From positions 62,001-126,000 of the forward strand of contig JAEYJO010000058.1 in assembly GCA_023408815.1 (NCBI GenBank): a stretch of DNA of 64,000 nt, read 5' to 3'. A program made the translations under genes and the position numbers. Position 1 is the first letter of the stretch. Every line of letters begins with the position of its first letter. This DNA is from Bacillota bacterium (GTDB taxonomy: Bacteria; Bacillota; Clostridia; Lachnospirales; Lachnospiraceae). The notes below the pieces were generated by a model. That model had not been told where the DNA came from. It searched no databases and worked only from the letters and a program-made list of their open reading frames with translations. Shown piece by piece: positions 1 to 7,135 of the stretch.

Positions 1-95
1 AGAATAGTTACCTTGATATAATAATAGTTAAAATATATCGAAGAAAAGAGATAAATATCAATTATTCAAATATTTCTGCAGGAGGATTACTTTTT

Positions 96-122
96 ATGAG
101 AAAATTAGTTATTTTTGCATAG
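96..122 (+). CDS. 8-residue leader peptide MRKLVIFA upstream of the CD3324-type gene
   Basis: An ATG preceded by a strong GGAGG site (81-85) opens an eight-codon frame, MRKLVIFA, that stops at TAG inside the first arm of a hairpin. The reading frame is too short to be a structural protein, but its ribosome site, its position and its twin at 602-628 (also ending FA-stop, also over a TTGCATAGC arm) suggest a regulatory leader peptide. Translation itself is inferred. Confidence 0.5.
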   Translation: MRKLVIFA

Positions 123-200
123 CACTAGCTATTGCAATTTTATAATATGAAATTTGTTATAGCTATTGCTAACCTAAAGAATTAATAATTTAGGAGGCAA
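115..200 (+). promoter_or_regulatory. candidate ermC-like translational attenuator of the CD3324-type gene
   Basis: Four pairing arms can be read by eye. TTGCATAGC (115-123) pairs with GCTATTGCAA (128-137). Downstream, TTGC (166-169) with GCAA (197-200) and CCTAAA (173-178) with TTTAGG (189-194) close a stem that buries the AGGAGG ribosome site (192-197) of the gene at 203. An alternative stem, AGCTAT (127-132) with ATAGCT (159-164), would break the first hairpin and draw in sequence next to the masking stem. This is the 1:2 / 3:4 versus 2:3 logic of erm-type leaders. The function is inferred. Confidence 0.5.
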
Positions 201-202
201 AT

Positions 203-469
203 ATGGGCTATAGAAAAGCGGAAGAAATTCTGCCAATGGAAATAATAGAATTAATACAAAAATATGTGGATGGAGAAAATATTTATATTCCCAGAAAAGA
301 AAATCAAAGAAAAGAATGGGGAAACAACACATTTATACGTCAGGAATTGGAAGACAGGAATCATCAGATATTTACTGACTTTCAAAATGGGTATAAAGTT
401 CAGGATCTATCAGTCAAGTATTTTTTATCGGAGAAAAGCATCCAACGTATTTTGCGTAAAATGAAATGA
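203..469 (+). CDS. CD3324 family HTH protein (Mor-like)
   Basis: This 88-residue protein has the compact pattern of the CD3324 family: an N-terminal KAEEILP segment, then IELIQKYVDGE, a basic YIPRKE motif, a helical middle, and a C-terminal helix-turn-helix ending SEKSIQRILRK (about residues 76-86). Proteins of this size and pattern resemble the DNA-binding part of phage Mor activators and are common in Firmicutes, but their targets are mostly unknown. The ATG at 203 follows AGGAGG with a good spacing. The gene stands alone, with an attenuator-like leader in front and a terminator behind, so it is probably a single-gene transcript controlled at translation. The family call rests on remembered sequence pattern. 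Confidence 0.75.
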   Translation: MGYRKAEEILPMEIIELIQKYVDGENIYIPRKENQRKEWGNNTFIRQELEDRNHQIFTDFQNGYKVQDLSVKYFLSEKSIQRILRKMK

Positions 470-483
470 ATACTGTTATGTTT

Positions 484-523
484 GAGCTGATTCAAAAAAA
501 TTTGTATCGGCTCATTCTTTTTT
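484..523 (+). terminator. Rho-independent terminator after the CD3324-type gene
   Basis: GAGCTGAT (484-491) pairs with ATCGGCTC (506-513), with one G-T wobble, and is followed by a T-rich run. Confidence 0.75.
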
Positions 524-601
524 AGAAAAATTTTTAAGGTGGGAATTAGATGTAATACCTTCTAGAATTAAACAAGAAATTAGCATAGGAGGAACATTTT
601 T

Positions 602-628
602 ATGACTACCCCAGTTTGTTTTGCATAG
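602..628 (+). CDS. 8-residue leader peptide MTTPVCFA upstream of the DUF1062 gene
   Basis: AGGAGG (587-592) precedes an ATG that opens MTTPVCFA and stops at TAG within the hairpin arm TTGCATAGC. The length, the last two residues (FA), the stop position and the overlapping hairpin match the leader at 96-122, although the peptides otherwise differ. It probably acts as a regulatory leader peptide; translation is not demonstrated. Confidence 0.5.
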   Translation: MTTPVCFA

Positions 629-709
629 CAAAGGCTATTGCAAATAAAAATCAGATGATCATGTAATAGCACTTTGCAAATCCATTATAAATGCTAAAGG
701 AAATGCAAA
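621..709 (+). promoter_or_regulatory. candidate translational attenuator of the DUF1062 gene
   Basis: TTGCATAGC (621-629) pairs with GCTATTGCAA (634-643), the same arms as at 115-137. TTTGC (673-677) and TCC (681-683) pair with GGA (699-701) and GCAAA (705-709), masking the ribosome site just before the ATG at 710. The alternative stem GCTATT (634-639) with AATAGC (665-670) would disrupt the first hairpin. The layout is the same as upstream of 203, which makes chance less likely. The trigger is unknown. Confidence 0.5.
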
Positions 710-1306
710 ATGAGCTATTTAAGACAAATAGAATATAGAATAATACCGGAGGAATCTTTTAAAATACTAAAAAATTGTTCGGGATGTGGTTGTAAAGCAG
801 TATTTCATAATACAAATTGCTTTCGTGTGAATGCAAATGGAAATAAAATAGATGTATGGTTGATTTATCAGTGTGTGAAATGCAAACATACTTATAATTT
901 AACGGTCTATGAAAGATGTAAAACGGAGTCCATATTGCGGCAGGAATATGAGGGATATTTAAGTAATTCCGGTGAATTAGCGTTTGCATATGGAACAGAT
1001 AGTAATTTTTTTGCCCGAAATAAAACAGAAGTCGATTGGTCAAAGATAAAATATATTATTAATAGGCAAAAGGGCATGATGGCTGGAAATGAGCAATTTT
1101 TTCGCAAAGGTGATTTACTGGTAGTTAGCAACAGTTATGCACTCAAAATACGAACCGATAAAGTAGCATCCGAAATTTTAAATCTTACGAGGTCTGGAGT
1201 TAAAGGATTAGAAAAATCCGGGGCTATTGTTGTGACAGAAGAAAAACAGGAACATAAAATTATTATTGAAATAAGGAAAGATATAAATAGTGAAGGAATC
1301 GTATAA
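710..1306 (+). CDS. DUF1062 domain-containing protein
   Basis: This 198-residue protein resembles the DUF1062 family. Near the N terminus (about residues 23-64) it has a four-cysteine zinc-ribbon-like module, CSGCGC and then CVKC, within a segment rich in aromatic and polar residues. The remainder is mixed alpha/beta without recognisable catalytic motifs, and the C terminus (about residues 140-175) has a helical ALKIRTDKVASEIL segment. The family has no assigned reaction. The ATG at 710 is preceded by AAAGG and sits at the foot of a candidate masking stem, so expression may depend on the leader at 602. No partner gene is adjacent. Confidence is good for the family and none is claimed for function. 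Confidence 0.7.
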   Translation: MSYLRQIEYRIIPEESFKILKNCSGCGCKAVFHNTNCFRVNANGNKIDVWLIYQCVKCKHTYNLTVYERCKTESILRQEYEGYLSNSGELAFAYGTDSNFFARNKTEVDWSKIKYIINRQKGMMAGNEQFFRKGDLLVVSNSYALKIRTDKVASEILNLTRSGVKGLEKSGAIVVTEEKQEHKIIIEIRKDINSEGIV

Positions 1307-1341
1307 AGTAATGCTTTCAGGTGTTGAGGACATTTTTTTGC

Positions 1342-1370
1342 TTGACCATAAATTAATGATATGCTATATT
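1342..1370 (+). promoter_or_regulatory. sigma-A type promoter of the aspS leader
   Basis: TTGACC (1342-1347), a 17-base spacer, then TATATT (1365-1370). The expected transcript start near 1377 leaves only about 24 bases before the leader-peptide ATG at 1401. Confidence 0.75.
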
Positions 1371-1400
1371 ATCTCTTAATAATAAATGGAGGCTGCTGTA

Positions 1401-1451
1401 ATGAATCAGTATCAACAATATGAAATATTGAATGGGGACGACGATTTATAG
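1401..1451 (+). CDS. Asp-rich leader peptide of the aspS attenuator
   Basis: GGAGG (1388-1392) precedes an ATG that opens a 16-residue frame, MNQYQQYEILNGDDDL. Codons 13-15 (1437-1445) are three consecutive aspartate codons, GAC GAC GAT, and codon 11 is asparagine. The next full gene encodes an aspartyl-tRNA synthetase of the type that often charges both tRNA-Asp and tRNA-Asn. The stop codon (1449-1451) overlaps the first arm of a set of alternative hairpins. This is the classic form of a leader peptide that senses charged tRNA. The role is inferred; the codon run and structure are seen. Confidence 0.65.
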   Translation: MNQYQQYEILNGDDDL

Positions 1452-1569
1452 CGCTTGTAACCGTGATGTAAAAATCATAGGTGCAAGCGCTAAGCGTGTT
1501 GTGCCTATGTGGAGAAATATACTAAGAGCCACATTGGTAAATTAATTTTACTTGTGTGACTCTTTTTTT
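1450..1569 (+). promoter_or_regulatory. five-arm transcription attenuator upstream of aspS
   Basis: Successive, mutually exclusive pairings are visible. AGCGCTTG (1450-1457) pairs with CAAGCGCT (1484-1491). CATAGGTGCA (1476-1485) pairs with TGTGCCTATG (1500-1509), with two wobbles. ATGTGG (1507-1512) pairs with CCACAT (1529-1534). The terminator arms AAGAGCCACA (1524-1533) and TGTGACTCTT (1555-1564) have one mismatch and run into seven Ts; their loop holds a further GTAAA/TTTAC stem. A ribosome stalled on the Asp codons leaves arm 1 free, which predicts antitermination. A ribosome at the stop codon covers arm 1, which predicts termination. Confidence 0.65.
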
Positions 1570-1601
1570 AGCCATACAGGTAACTGAAAGGTGGTGATTG
1601 T

Positions 1602-1731
1602 ATGGGACATATAGATTATGTTCTCATGGATTTGTGATTTTTTTAAGAAGAAAGAATTCAGGAGGATAGTGTGAAAAATGAATGTTTCATACGCAACTTT
1701 GTGCCTGTGGCCCAAAGTTTGCAGGTTATGA
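1602..1731 (+). other. two further tiny reading frames between attenuator and aspS
   Basis: After the terminator, AGGTGG precedes an ATG at 1602 opening MGHIDYVLMDL (stop 1635-1637). GGAGG (1661-1665) precedes an ATG at 1678 opening a 17-codon frame (stop 1729-1731) that ends 19 bases before the aspS ATG at 1751. The second could couple translation into aspS. Neither resembles a known protein, and both may be chance. Confidence 0.25.
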
Positions 1732-1750
1732 GAAAGGCATGGTTATTAAA

Positions 1751-3076
1751 ATGATAAAACTAACAGGAAAATTAGAAAAAGTAACCGTAGAAGCAGATGA
1801 ATTAAAAAATCAAATAGGTAGTACAGTGCAAATACATGGCAGCATTTACAAAATCAGAAAAATGAGTGATTTTGCATTTGTATTGTTAAGAGCAAAAAGA
1901 GAAATTGTCCAGTGCATATATACAAAGGAAACTTCCGAGTTTCCATTAGAGAAATTAGTGGAGGAAAGCTGTGTTATAGTTACGGCATATGTTCAGGAAG
2001 AAAACAGATCAAAAACTGGATATGATCTTCAAATTAGAAATATTAATGTATTGTCAGCCCCTGAAGCATCGAGTCCAATTGTAATCAATAATAAGTATGT
2101 AGATACTTCCATTGAAAAATTACTTGATTTTAGGCCAATTACATTAAGAAATGAAAAAGAGCGGGCTATATTTAAAATTCAGGAAGGAATAGTGGATGGA
2201 ATACGAGAGTTCTTAAAAAAAGAAAAATTCACAGAAATTCGTACTCCCAAAATTGTTTATGCTGGCGCAGAAGGTGGTGCTAACATATTTCATCTGGAGT
2301 ATTTTGGAAGAAATGCTTATTTAGCGCAGAGTCCACAATTCTATAAACAAATGATGGTTGGTGTATATGAGAGAGTATTTGAAATTGCACCGGTTTATCG
2401 GGCTGAGAAGCATGATACTTCCAGACACCTTAATGAGTACACAAGCGTAGATTTTGAAATGGGGTATATCAATAGTTTCGAAGAAATCATGCAGATGGAA
2501 ACCCTGATGTTGAGATACACTTTTCAATATCTCCAAAAAAATTATGAATCTGAAATAAAGCTGTTAAGAATAAACTTGCCAGTCATTCATGAGATTCCTG
2601 TGATTACTTTTAAAGAGGCAAAAGAATTAATTGCAAAAGAATATCATAGGGAAATAAATGATTTAGATGATTTTGAGCCTGAAGAAGAAAAATTACTTTG
2701 TAGATGGATAAAGGAGGAAACCGTAAGTGATTTTGTATTTGTAACCGGCTATCCAAGTAGAAAACGTACTTTTTATGCCATGGAGAGTAAAGAAAACAGG
2801 GAAGAAACCTTAAGCTTTGATCTTTTGTTCAGAGGGCTGGAGATTACTACTGGTGGTCAAAGAATACATTCCTATCAAGAGCAGATTGAAAAGATGAAAA
2901 GGAGAGACATGGATATAGAACAGTTTCAAAGCTATCTCATGATGCATAAATATGGTATGCCGCCACATGGGGGACTGGGGTTAGGATTGGAACGTTTTAC
3001 CAGCAGACTATTAGAACAGGAAAATGTACGATTTTCCACATTATTTCCCAGAGACATTAATAGATTAGTCCCATAG
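1751..3076 (+). CDS. aspS: archaeal-type aspartyl-tRNA synthetase (aspartate--tRNA(Asp/Asn) ligase)
   Basis: This 441-residue class II synthetase attaches aspartate to tRNA in the cytoplasm. An OB-fold anticodon domain occupies about residues 1-105. The catalytic domain follows: motif 1 around RTPKIV, the AQSPQFYKQ signature of the aspartyl group, motif 2 FRAEKHD-like (here YRAEKHDTSRHLNE), and motif 3 GLGLGLERF near the C terminus, ending FPRDINRLVP. Length and order match archaeal-type AspRS, which in Clostridia is often non-discriminating and also makes Asp-tRNA(Asn) for later amidation. I chose the ATG at 1751 because homology begins at MIKLTGKL; an in-frame ATG exists at 1682. Expression appears to be governed by the Asp-codon attenuator upstream. 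Confidence 0.88.
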   Translation: MIKLTGKLEKVTVEADELKNQIGSTVQIHGSIYKIRKMSDFAFVLLRAKREIVQCIYTKETSEFPLEKLVEESCVIVTAYVQEENRSKTGYDLQIRNINVLSAPEASSPIVINNKYVDTSIEKLLDFRPITLRNEKERAIFKIQEGIVDGIREFLKKEKFTEIRTPKIVYAGAEGGANIFHLEYFGRNAYLAQSPQFYKQMMVGVYERVFEIAPVYRAEKHDTSRHLNEYTSVDFEMGYINSFEEIMQMETLMLRYTFQYLQKNYESEIKLLRINLPVIHEIPVITFKEAKELIAKEYHREINDLDDFEPEEEKLLCRWIKEETVSDFVFVTGYPSRKRTFYAMESKENREETLSFDLLFRGLEITTGGQRIHSYQEQIEKMKRRDMDIEQFQSYLMMHKYGMPPHGGLGLGLERFTSRLLEQENVRFSTLFPRDINRLVP

Positions 3077-3096
3077 ATCAATATACAGATTTTCAT

Positions 3097-3140
3097 AGGA
3101 CATTTTTGGGTGAAGCAATTTGCCGGAAAATGTCCTTTTA
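3097..3140 (+). terminator. Rho-independent terminator after aspS
   Basis: AGGACATTTT (3097-3106) pairs with AAAATGTCCT (3127-3136), followed by TTTTA. Confidence 0.8.
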
Positions 3141-3219
3141 TAAATAAGAGTAGGGAGCAATATTTGCATCGATTATGCTAATAATGTACTAACTCATGCT
3201 AAAAACAAATTAATAAATA

Positions 3220-3452
3220 TTGACTCAGAAAATAATATATGTTATCTTGATAATAATTGGAAGTCACATATCCAAAATAAAGCTTAAGCAATTTCGAAAG
3301 GAGATAAATTATGAAAAAATCGAATGTAAATGAGGTAGTTGCAGACTAATTGAATATTGGGCATGTTATAAGATGAATTCTTGGAATGCCACTTTTATAC
3401 TCTTATGAATAGCTTAACTTACGTTAAACACATGATAGGATGTGTTTTTTTT
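3220..3452 (+). other. short transcribed unit with 12-residue frame and terminator (gene-free stretch 3141-3580)
   Basis: A possible promoter, TTGACT (3220-3225) and TATCTT (3243-3248) with a 17-base spacer, precedes an AAAGGAG site and an ATG at 3311 opening MKKSNVNEVVAD (stop 3347-3349). The unit ends in a terminator: AAACACAT (3426-3433) pairs with ATGTGTTT (3440-3447) and runs into Ts. It could be a small peptide gene, a leader RNA or the stump of a deleted gene. A weaker GGGC/GCCC hairpin with a T run follows (about 3495-3527). Nothing else is seen up to 3580. Confidence 0.4.
3426..3452 (+). terminator. Rho-independent terminator
   Basis: Perfect 8-base stem AAACACAT/ATGTGTTT with a six-base loop, followed by a run of Ts. 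Confidence 0.75.
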
Positions 3453-3580
3453 GTACTCTTTTTTCGTGGATCGTATCGCAGTTGTAGCTTTTATGGGCTG
3501 TTACTGTGGCTTTTTTATGCCCTTTTTTGATCGGTTGATATGCTGCTTAATGCAGTGAAAAGGAAAGAGAGGCGCTATAT

Positions 3581-4591
3581 TTGAAAGAAAGAATGGAAGG
3601 TTTTGTTACGGCAGTTCATAGGGATCGCTATGAGGTATATGTAAATGGTGAGAATTTTTATGCAAGATTAAAAACGGGAGTATACTATTCGGATGAACGA
3701 GAAGAGGTGTTCCCCACAGTAGGGGATAATGTTGTATTAGCATATAATTCCATGGGAGACAGTCTGATAATCAAGACGAAGGAAAGAAAATCTAAGTTTT
3801 CAAGAAAAGATCCGGATATTGGAAAGGGAGAGCAGATTATTGCTGCAAATTTTGATTATGTTTTTATTATGATGTCACTTAATTTCGACTTTAATCTCAA
3901 ACGTCTGGAGCGATATATAACTGCTTCATGGCAAAGCGGAGCACAGCCGGTCATTGTACTTACAAAGGCGGATATCGCAGAAGATGTGGAGAAAAAAGTG
4001 GAATTGGTCAGTCAAATAGCATTGGGTGCGGATATTTATCCGGTTAGTGCAATTACAGGTGAAGGGATGGAACCGCTGAAAAAGTATTTAGAACCGGATA
4101 AGACAATTGTATTTTTAGGTTCATCAGGAGTTGGAAAATCTACTTTTACTAACTATTTACTCGGAAGAGAAATTATGGAGACCGCGGGGATTAGAGAAGA
4201 GGATTCCAAAGGCCATCATACGACAACCCACCGTCAGCTGTTTGTATTGGATAATGGCACAAAGATTATTGACACACCGGGAATGCGGGAACTGGGGATG
4301 TGGATTGTTGAAGATGGGATGGATTATAGTTTTTCTGATATAATCAGTTTGGCTGTGCAATGCAGATTCGGCGACTGTACTCATACGGACGAGCCGGATT
4401 GTGCGGTTAGAAACGCTTTGCAAAATGGGACATTAACCGATGCCAGATGGAAAAATTATTTAAAGATTCAAAGAGAATCTGATTTTCAAGCAGAAAAAGA
4501 AAGCAGAAATAAATCGAGAGAGCGTAAGAAGACTAATAAAAAAATGGTGAGGAATTCGTCAAAAGTAAACAGCAGAATGGAGGAATGGTAA
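3581..4591 (+). CDS. rsgA: ribosome small subunit-dependent GTPase A
   Basis: This 336-residue protein is a circularly permuted GTPase of the RsgA/YjeQ family, which checks late 30S subunit assembly. An N-terminal OB-like domain comes first. The GTPase motifs then appear in permuted order: LTKAD (G4, about 127-131), P-loop GSSGVGKS (about 180-187) and DTPGMRELG (G3, about 231). A C-terminal zinc finger has Cys, Cys, His and Cys at about 261-274. The tail is very basic. Start is TTG at 3581 with AAGGAAAGAGAGG-like sequence before it; no upstream ATG fits. The next gene starts right after the stop, so the two are probably co-translated. It is more divergent than the usual housekeeping copy and may be a second paralogue. 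Confidence 0.85.
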   Translation: MKERMEGFVTAVHRDRYEVYVNGENFYARLKTGVYYSDEREEVFPTVGDNVVLAYNSMGDSLIIKTKERKSKFSRKDPDIGKGEQIIAANFDYVFIMMSLNFDFNLKRLERYITASWQSGAQPVIVLTKADIAEDVEKKVELVSQIALGADIYPVSAITGEGMEPLKKYLEPDKTIVFLGSSGVGKSTFTNYLLGREIMETAGIREEDSKGHHTTTHRQLFVLDNGTKIIDTPGMRELGMWIVEDGMDYSFSDIISLAVQCRFGDCTHTDEPDCAVRNALQNGTLTDARWKNYLKIQRESDFQAEKESRNKSRERKKTNKKMVRNSSKVNSRMEEW

Positions 4592-5230
4592 GTGGAGATT
4601 GAAAGCGCGGGGAATGAGATGAGAAATCTAATAATAAGAAAAGAAACCAAAGATGATTATTATAATTCGGAATATATGACGAAGAAAGCCTTCTGGAATC
4701 TGCATCGTCCGGGATGTGATGAGCATTATCTGGTCCATCTGCTTAGAGGCAGTGAAGACTACATGGAAGATCTAAGCCGGGTTGCAGAAGTAGACAATAA
4801 AATCGTGGGAGGGATTTATTATTCCAAAGCATATGTCCTGGATGGAAATACGAGAGCGGATGTGTTGACTTTTGGACCGCTATGTGTAGATCCGGATTAC
4901 CAAAACAAAGGTATAGGAGGAAAATTGTTAGAGATAACGATAAAAGAAGCAAGAGAACAAGGATATAAGGGAATTATTATATTTGGTGAACCGGGATATT
5001 ATCCTAAGCATGGATTTAAGACTTGTGATCGATATGGAATCACCACGAAGGAAGGGAAGAACTTTGATGCGTTCATGGGGTATGAGATAGTACCGAATGC
5101 TTTTGGCGATATTCATGGAGAGTTTTATGAATCAGAAATATTTGAACAATTATATACGGACAGAGTGGAAGAGTATAATAAGAAATTTCCTTATATGGAA
5201 AAACGGAAACTACCAGGACAATGGTCGTGA
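4592..5230 (+). CDS. GNAT family N-acetyltransferase
   Basis: This 212-residue protein has the acetyl-CoA-binding signature of the GNAT fold, LCVDPDYQNKGIGGKLL (about residues 96-112), followed by the helix and GYYPKHGF strand typical of the family's final beta strands. It would move an acetyl group from acetyl-CoA to an amine; the substrate cannot be told. The GTG start at 4592 is directly next to the rsgA stop codon, with GGAGG (4579-4583) inside rsgA at ideal spacing, which favours this start over an in-frame ATG at 4619. That arrangement implies an rsgA-acetyltransferase operon. The C-terminal 40 residues are charged and unassigned. Confidence 0.8.
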   Translation: MEIESAGNEMRNLIIRKETKDDYYNSEYMTKKAFWNLHRPGCDEHYLVHLLRGSEDYMEDLSRVAEVDNKIVGGIYYSKAYVLDGNTRADVLTFGPLCVDPDYQNKGIGGKLLEITIKEAREQGYKGIIIFGEPGYYPKHGFKTCDRYGITTKEGKNFDAFMGYEIVPNAFGDIHGEFYESEIFEQLYTDRVEEYNKKFPYMEKRKLPGQWS

Positions 5231-5310
5231 ATCGCATTTTCAATAACAGGTTCTGAAATAATATTCAATTGACAGATACAGTTCCGACGTGATACTATAC
5301 ATCTAACTTA

Positions 5311-5590
5311 AAACGAAAAGGCTTTGATGAGGAATAGTAAGTATTAGGGATTTCACAGAGAGAAGATGGATGGTGCGAATCTTCATTGATCTAATATGGA
5401 AGCAGCCTCTGAGCTTTGAACCGAACAGTATAATCTTAGTAGGCTTCAACGGAATTCCGCCGTTATTTTGGAAACAATATCGGAGATATCCCGTATTGAT
5501 AGAGAGCAGAGAAATCTGAAATTAGGTGGTAACACGGACATGATAGTTCGCCCTAAGCTGACAATGAGTCAGCTTAGGGCTTTTTGTTTT
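5311..5590 (+). promoter_or_regulatory. T-box leader, probably tRNA-Ala specific
   Basis: The conserved T-box AGGTGGTAACACGG lies at 5524-5537. It is followed by a strong terminator: GCCCTAAGCTGAC (5550-5562) pairs with its complement (5568-5580) before a T run. Stem I is closed by GAGG (5329-5332) with CCTC (5406-5409), and the AGTA loop motif is at 5336-5339. A stem III is AACGG/CCGTT (5448-5464). The specifier position reads GCA (5402-5404, Ala) or AGC one base earlier (5401-5403, Ser). The bulge UGGU expects discriminator base A, which fits tRNA-Ala and not bacterial tRNA-Ser. Confidence 0.85.
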
Positions 5591-5619
5591 GAGTAAATAA
5601 ACGGAAAGGAGACATTTTA

Positions 5620-5745
5620 ATGACAGCAAATGAAAAGAAGATAAAAGTATCTATGAAAGAAATGACGATCGAGGAGGCTTATCAATCAGGTGCGATTGGA
5701 GTATTTTCGAGAATCTGCATGTATTGCAACGAAATAGTGAAATAA
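5620..5745 (+). pseudogene. truncated AlaRS/AlaX editing-domain-like remnant under the T-box
   Basis: A 41-codon frame starts at ATG 5620 with GGAAAGGAG before it, directly behind the T-box terminator. It contains SMKEMTIEEAYQSGAIGVF, which recalls the segment around M-EEA-GA-ALF in the editing half of alanyl-tRNA synthetases and AlaX proteins, and then runs into unrelated sequence and a stop. I read it as the leftover of a gene once regulated by the Ala T-box. The match is short and from memory, so it could instead be a small unrelated protein. Confidence 0.45.
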
Positions 5746-5809
5746 TTTGAAGAAATGTGACATACAGGTGTCATACTTCTCTTGCTATCTTTATTTTAAC
5801 GGAGGTCAT

Positions 5810-7021
5810 ATGAACAGAGAAATAATAATTTCAATGGAAGAAGCAAGGAATTTTCTGGTAAATTACCATAATTTGAATCAGGCAAGAGATCTAAAAGGAA
5901 TAGAGGGGGTGATGGAGTGCTTTCGTCAAATGAAAAGTATACAATATGATCCGCTGAATGTTGTCGGCCGAAATGCAGATTTAGTCTTGCAAGCCAGAGT
6001 AAGCGGATATGAGCCGGGTATGTTATATGAATTGCTTTATCAAAGATATGAATTAATTGACGGGTTTGATAAAGAAATGTGTATTTATGAAGCTAATGAT
6101 TTTAATAAATTCAGAAGGATAAGAGCTGCCTGCGGAGAAAGGGCAAAAGAGAGATTGGCCTATAGAGAACAGTCAGATGCGTTGAATGTGCTGGATGATG
6201 TGAGAGAACATGTTAAGCGGCACGGTCCCACCAGCAGTAAGGATATATCGATAGGTGAGAGCAGAGAGAGCCGCTGGGGGCATAAAAAGCTTTCCAGTGC
6301 TGCCTTGGATTATCTTTACTGTACCGGAGAATTAAGTGTTAAGGAAAAAAGAGGGACTCATAAATATTATGATTTTACGGAAAATGTAGTGCCAAAGGAG
6401 ATACTGGCACAAGAGGACTCCAAAAGCGACAGACAATTTTTGGAATGGTATATCAAACGAAGGATACAAAGTGTAGGTTTGTTATGGAATAAAAGCGGGG
6501 GTGCATGGCAGGGACATTTTTTATCAAATATAAAGTTGAGAGAGGAAATTCTGACTCATTTGGTTCATATAGGTGAAGTGCAAATGGTTCTGATTGAAGG
6601 GATTAATTCGCCGTTTTACATGATTTGCGGGGATACAGAATTCTTTAACGTGAGCTTGAATAAGAAGTGTGTAAAGTTTTTGGCACCGCTTGATAATATG
6701 CTTTGGGATCGGGAAATGATAAACAGACTGTTTGATTTCAATTATCGATGGGAAGTTTATACTCCAATAGATAAGCGCAAATACGGATATTATGTTCTTC
6801 CTGTTCTATATGGAAATCAATTGATCGCGAGGTTTGAACCGGAAAAACCAAAGAAAAATGAGCCGTTTTCCATCAAAAACTGGTGGTGGGAAAAAAACAT
6901 AACTATTACGGATGAATTGTTAGAGCAGATACAACATTCAATTGAAGATTTTGCGAGATATCTGTCCGTGCAGTGTCTGGATACATATGAAGATATTATT
7001 TTAAAGCAGGAGCAAAAGTAA
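5810..7021 (+). CDS. YcaQ-like winged-helix DNA glycosylase
   Basis: This 403-residue protein resembles the YcaQ/AlkX (HTH_42) family, whose studied members unhook DNA interstrand crosslinks and alkylated bases. Recognisable parts are an N-terminal EARNFLVNYHNLN helix, the SIQYDPLNVVGRNADLVLQ stretch containing the family's QxD motif (QYD), tandem winged-helix segments in the middle, and a C-terminal APLDNMLWDRE-KRKYGYYVLPVL core ending in a long helix. ATG at 5810 with GGAGGT just upstream is preferred over a TTG at 5747, because homology begins at MNREII. It lies downstream of the T-box remnant but is probably independent of alanine control; no promoter between them is obvious. Confidence 0.8.
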   Translation: MNREIIISMEEARNFLVNYHNLNQARDLKGIEGVMECFRQMKSIQYDPLNVVGRNADLVLQARVSGYEPGMLYELLYQRYELIDGFDKEMCIYEANDFNKFRRIRAACGERAKERLAYREQSDALNVLDDVREHVKRHGPTSSKDISIGESRESRWGHKKLSSAALDYLYCTGELSVKEKRGTHKYYDFTENVVPKEILAQEDSKSDRQFLEWYIKRRIQSVGLLWNKSGGAWQGHFLSNIKLREEILTHLVHIGEVQMVLIEGINSPFYMICGDTEFFNVSLNKKCVKFLAPLDNMLWDREMINRLFDFNYRWEVYTPIDKRKYGYYVLPVLYGNQLIARFEPEKPKKNEPFSIKNWWWEKNITITDELLEQIQHSIEDFARYLSVQCLDTYEDIILKQEQK

Positions 7022-7135
7022 AAACATTTTCTAAGACAGCAAAAGACGCAGTCCAAGAAAGTCTAAGTTTCACGCAACAAGTTTGTGTGACCACGAACTT
7101 GCAGAGTGTGGAGAATTGTAGAATGGAGGTTAATT

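Noticed and set aside
5401..5403. Serine specifier (AGC) in the T-box
   Set aside because: The T-box bulge UGGU requires discriminator base A, whereas bacterial tRNA-Ser carries G. The downstream remnant also points to alanine.
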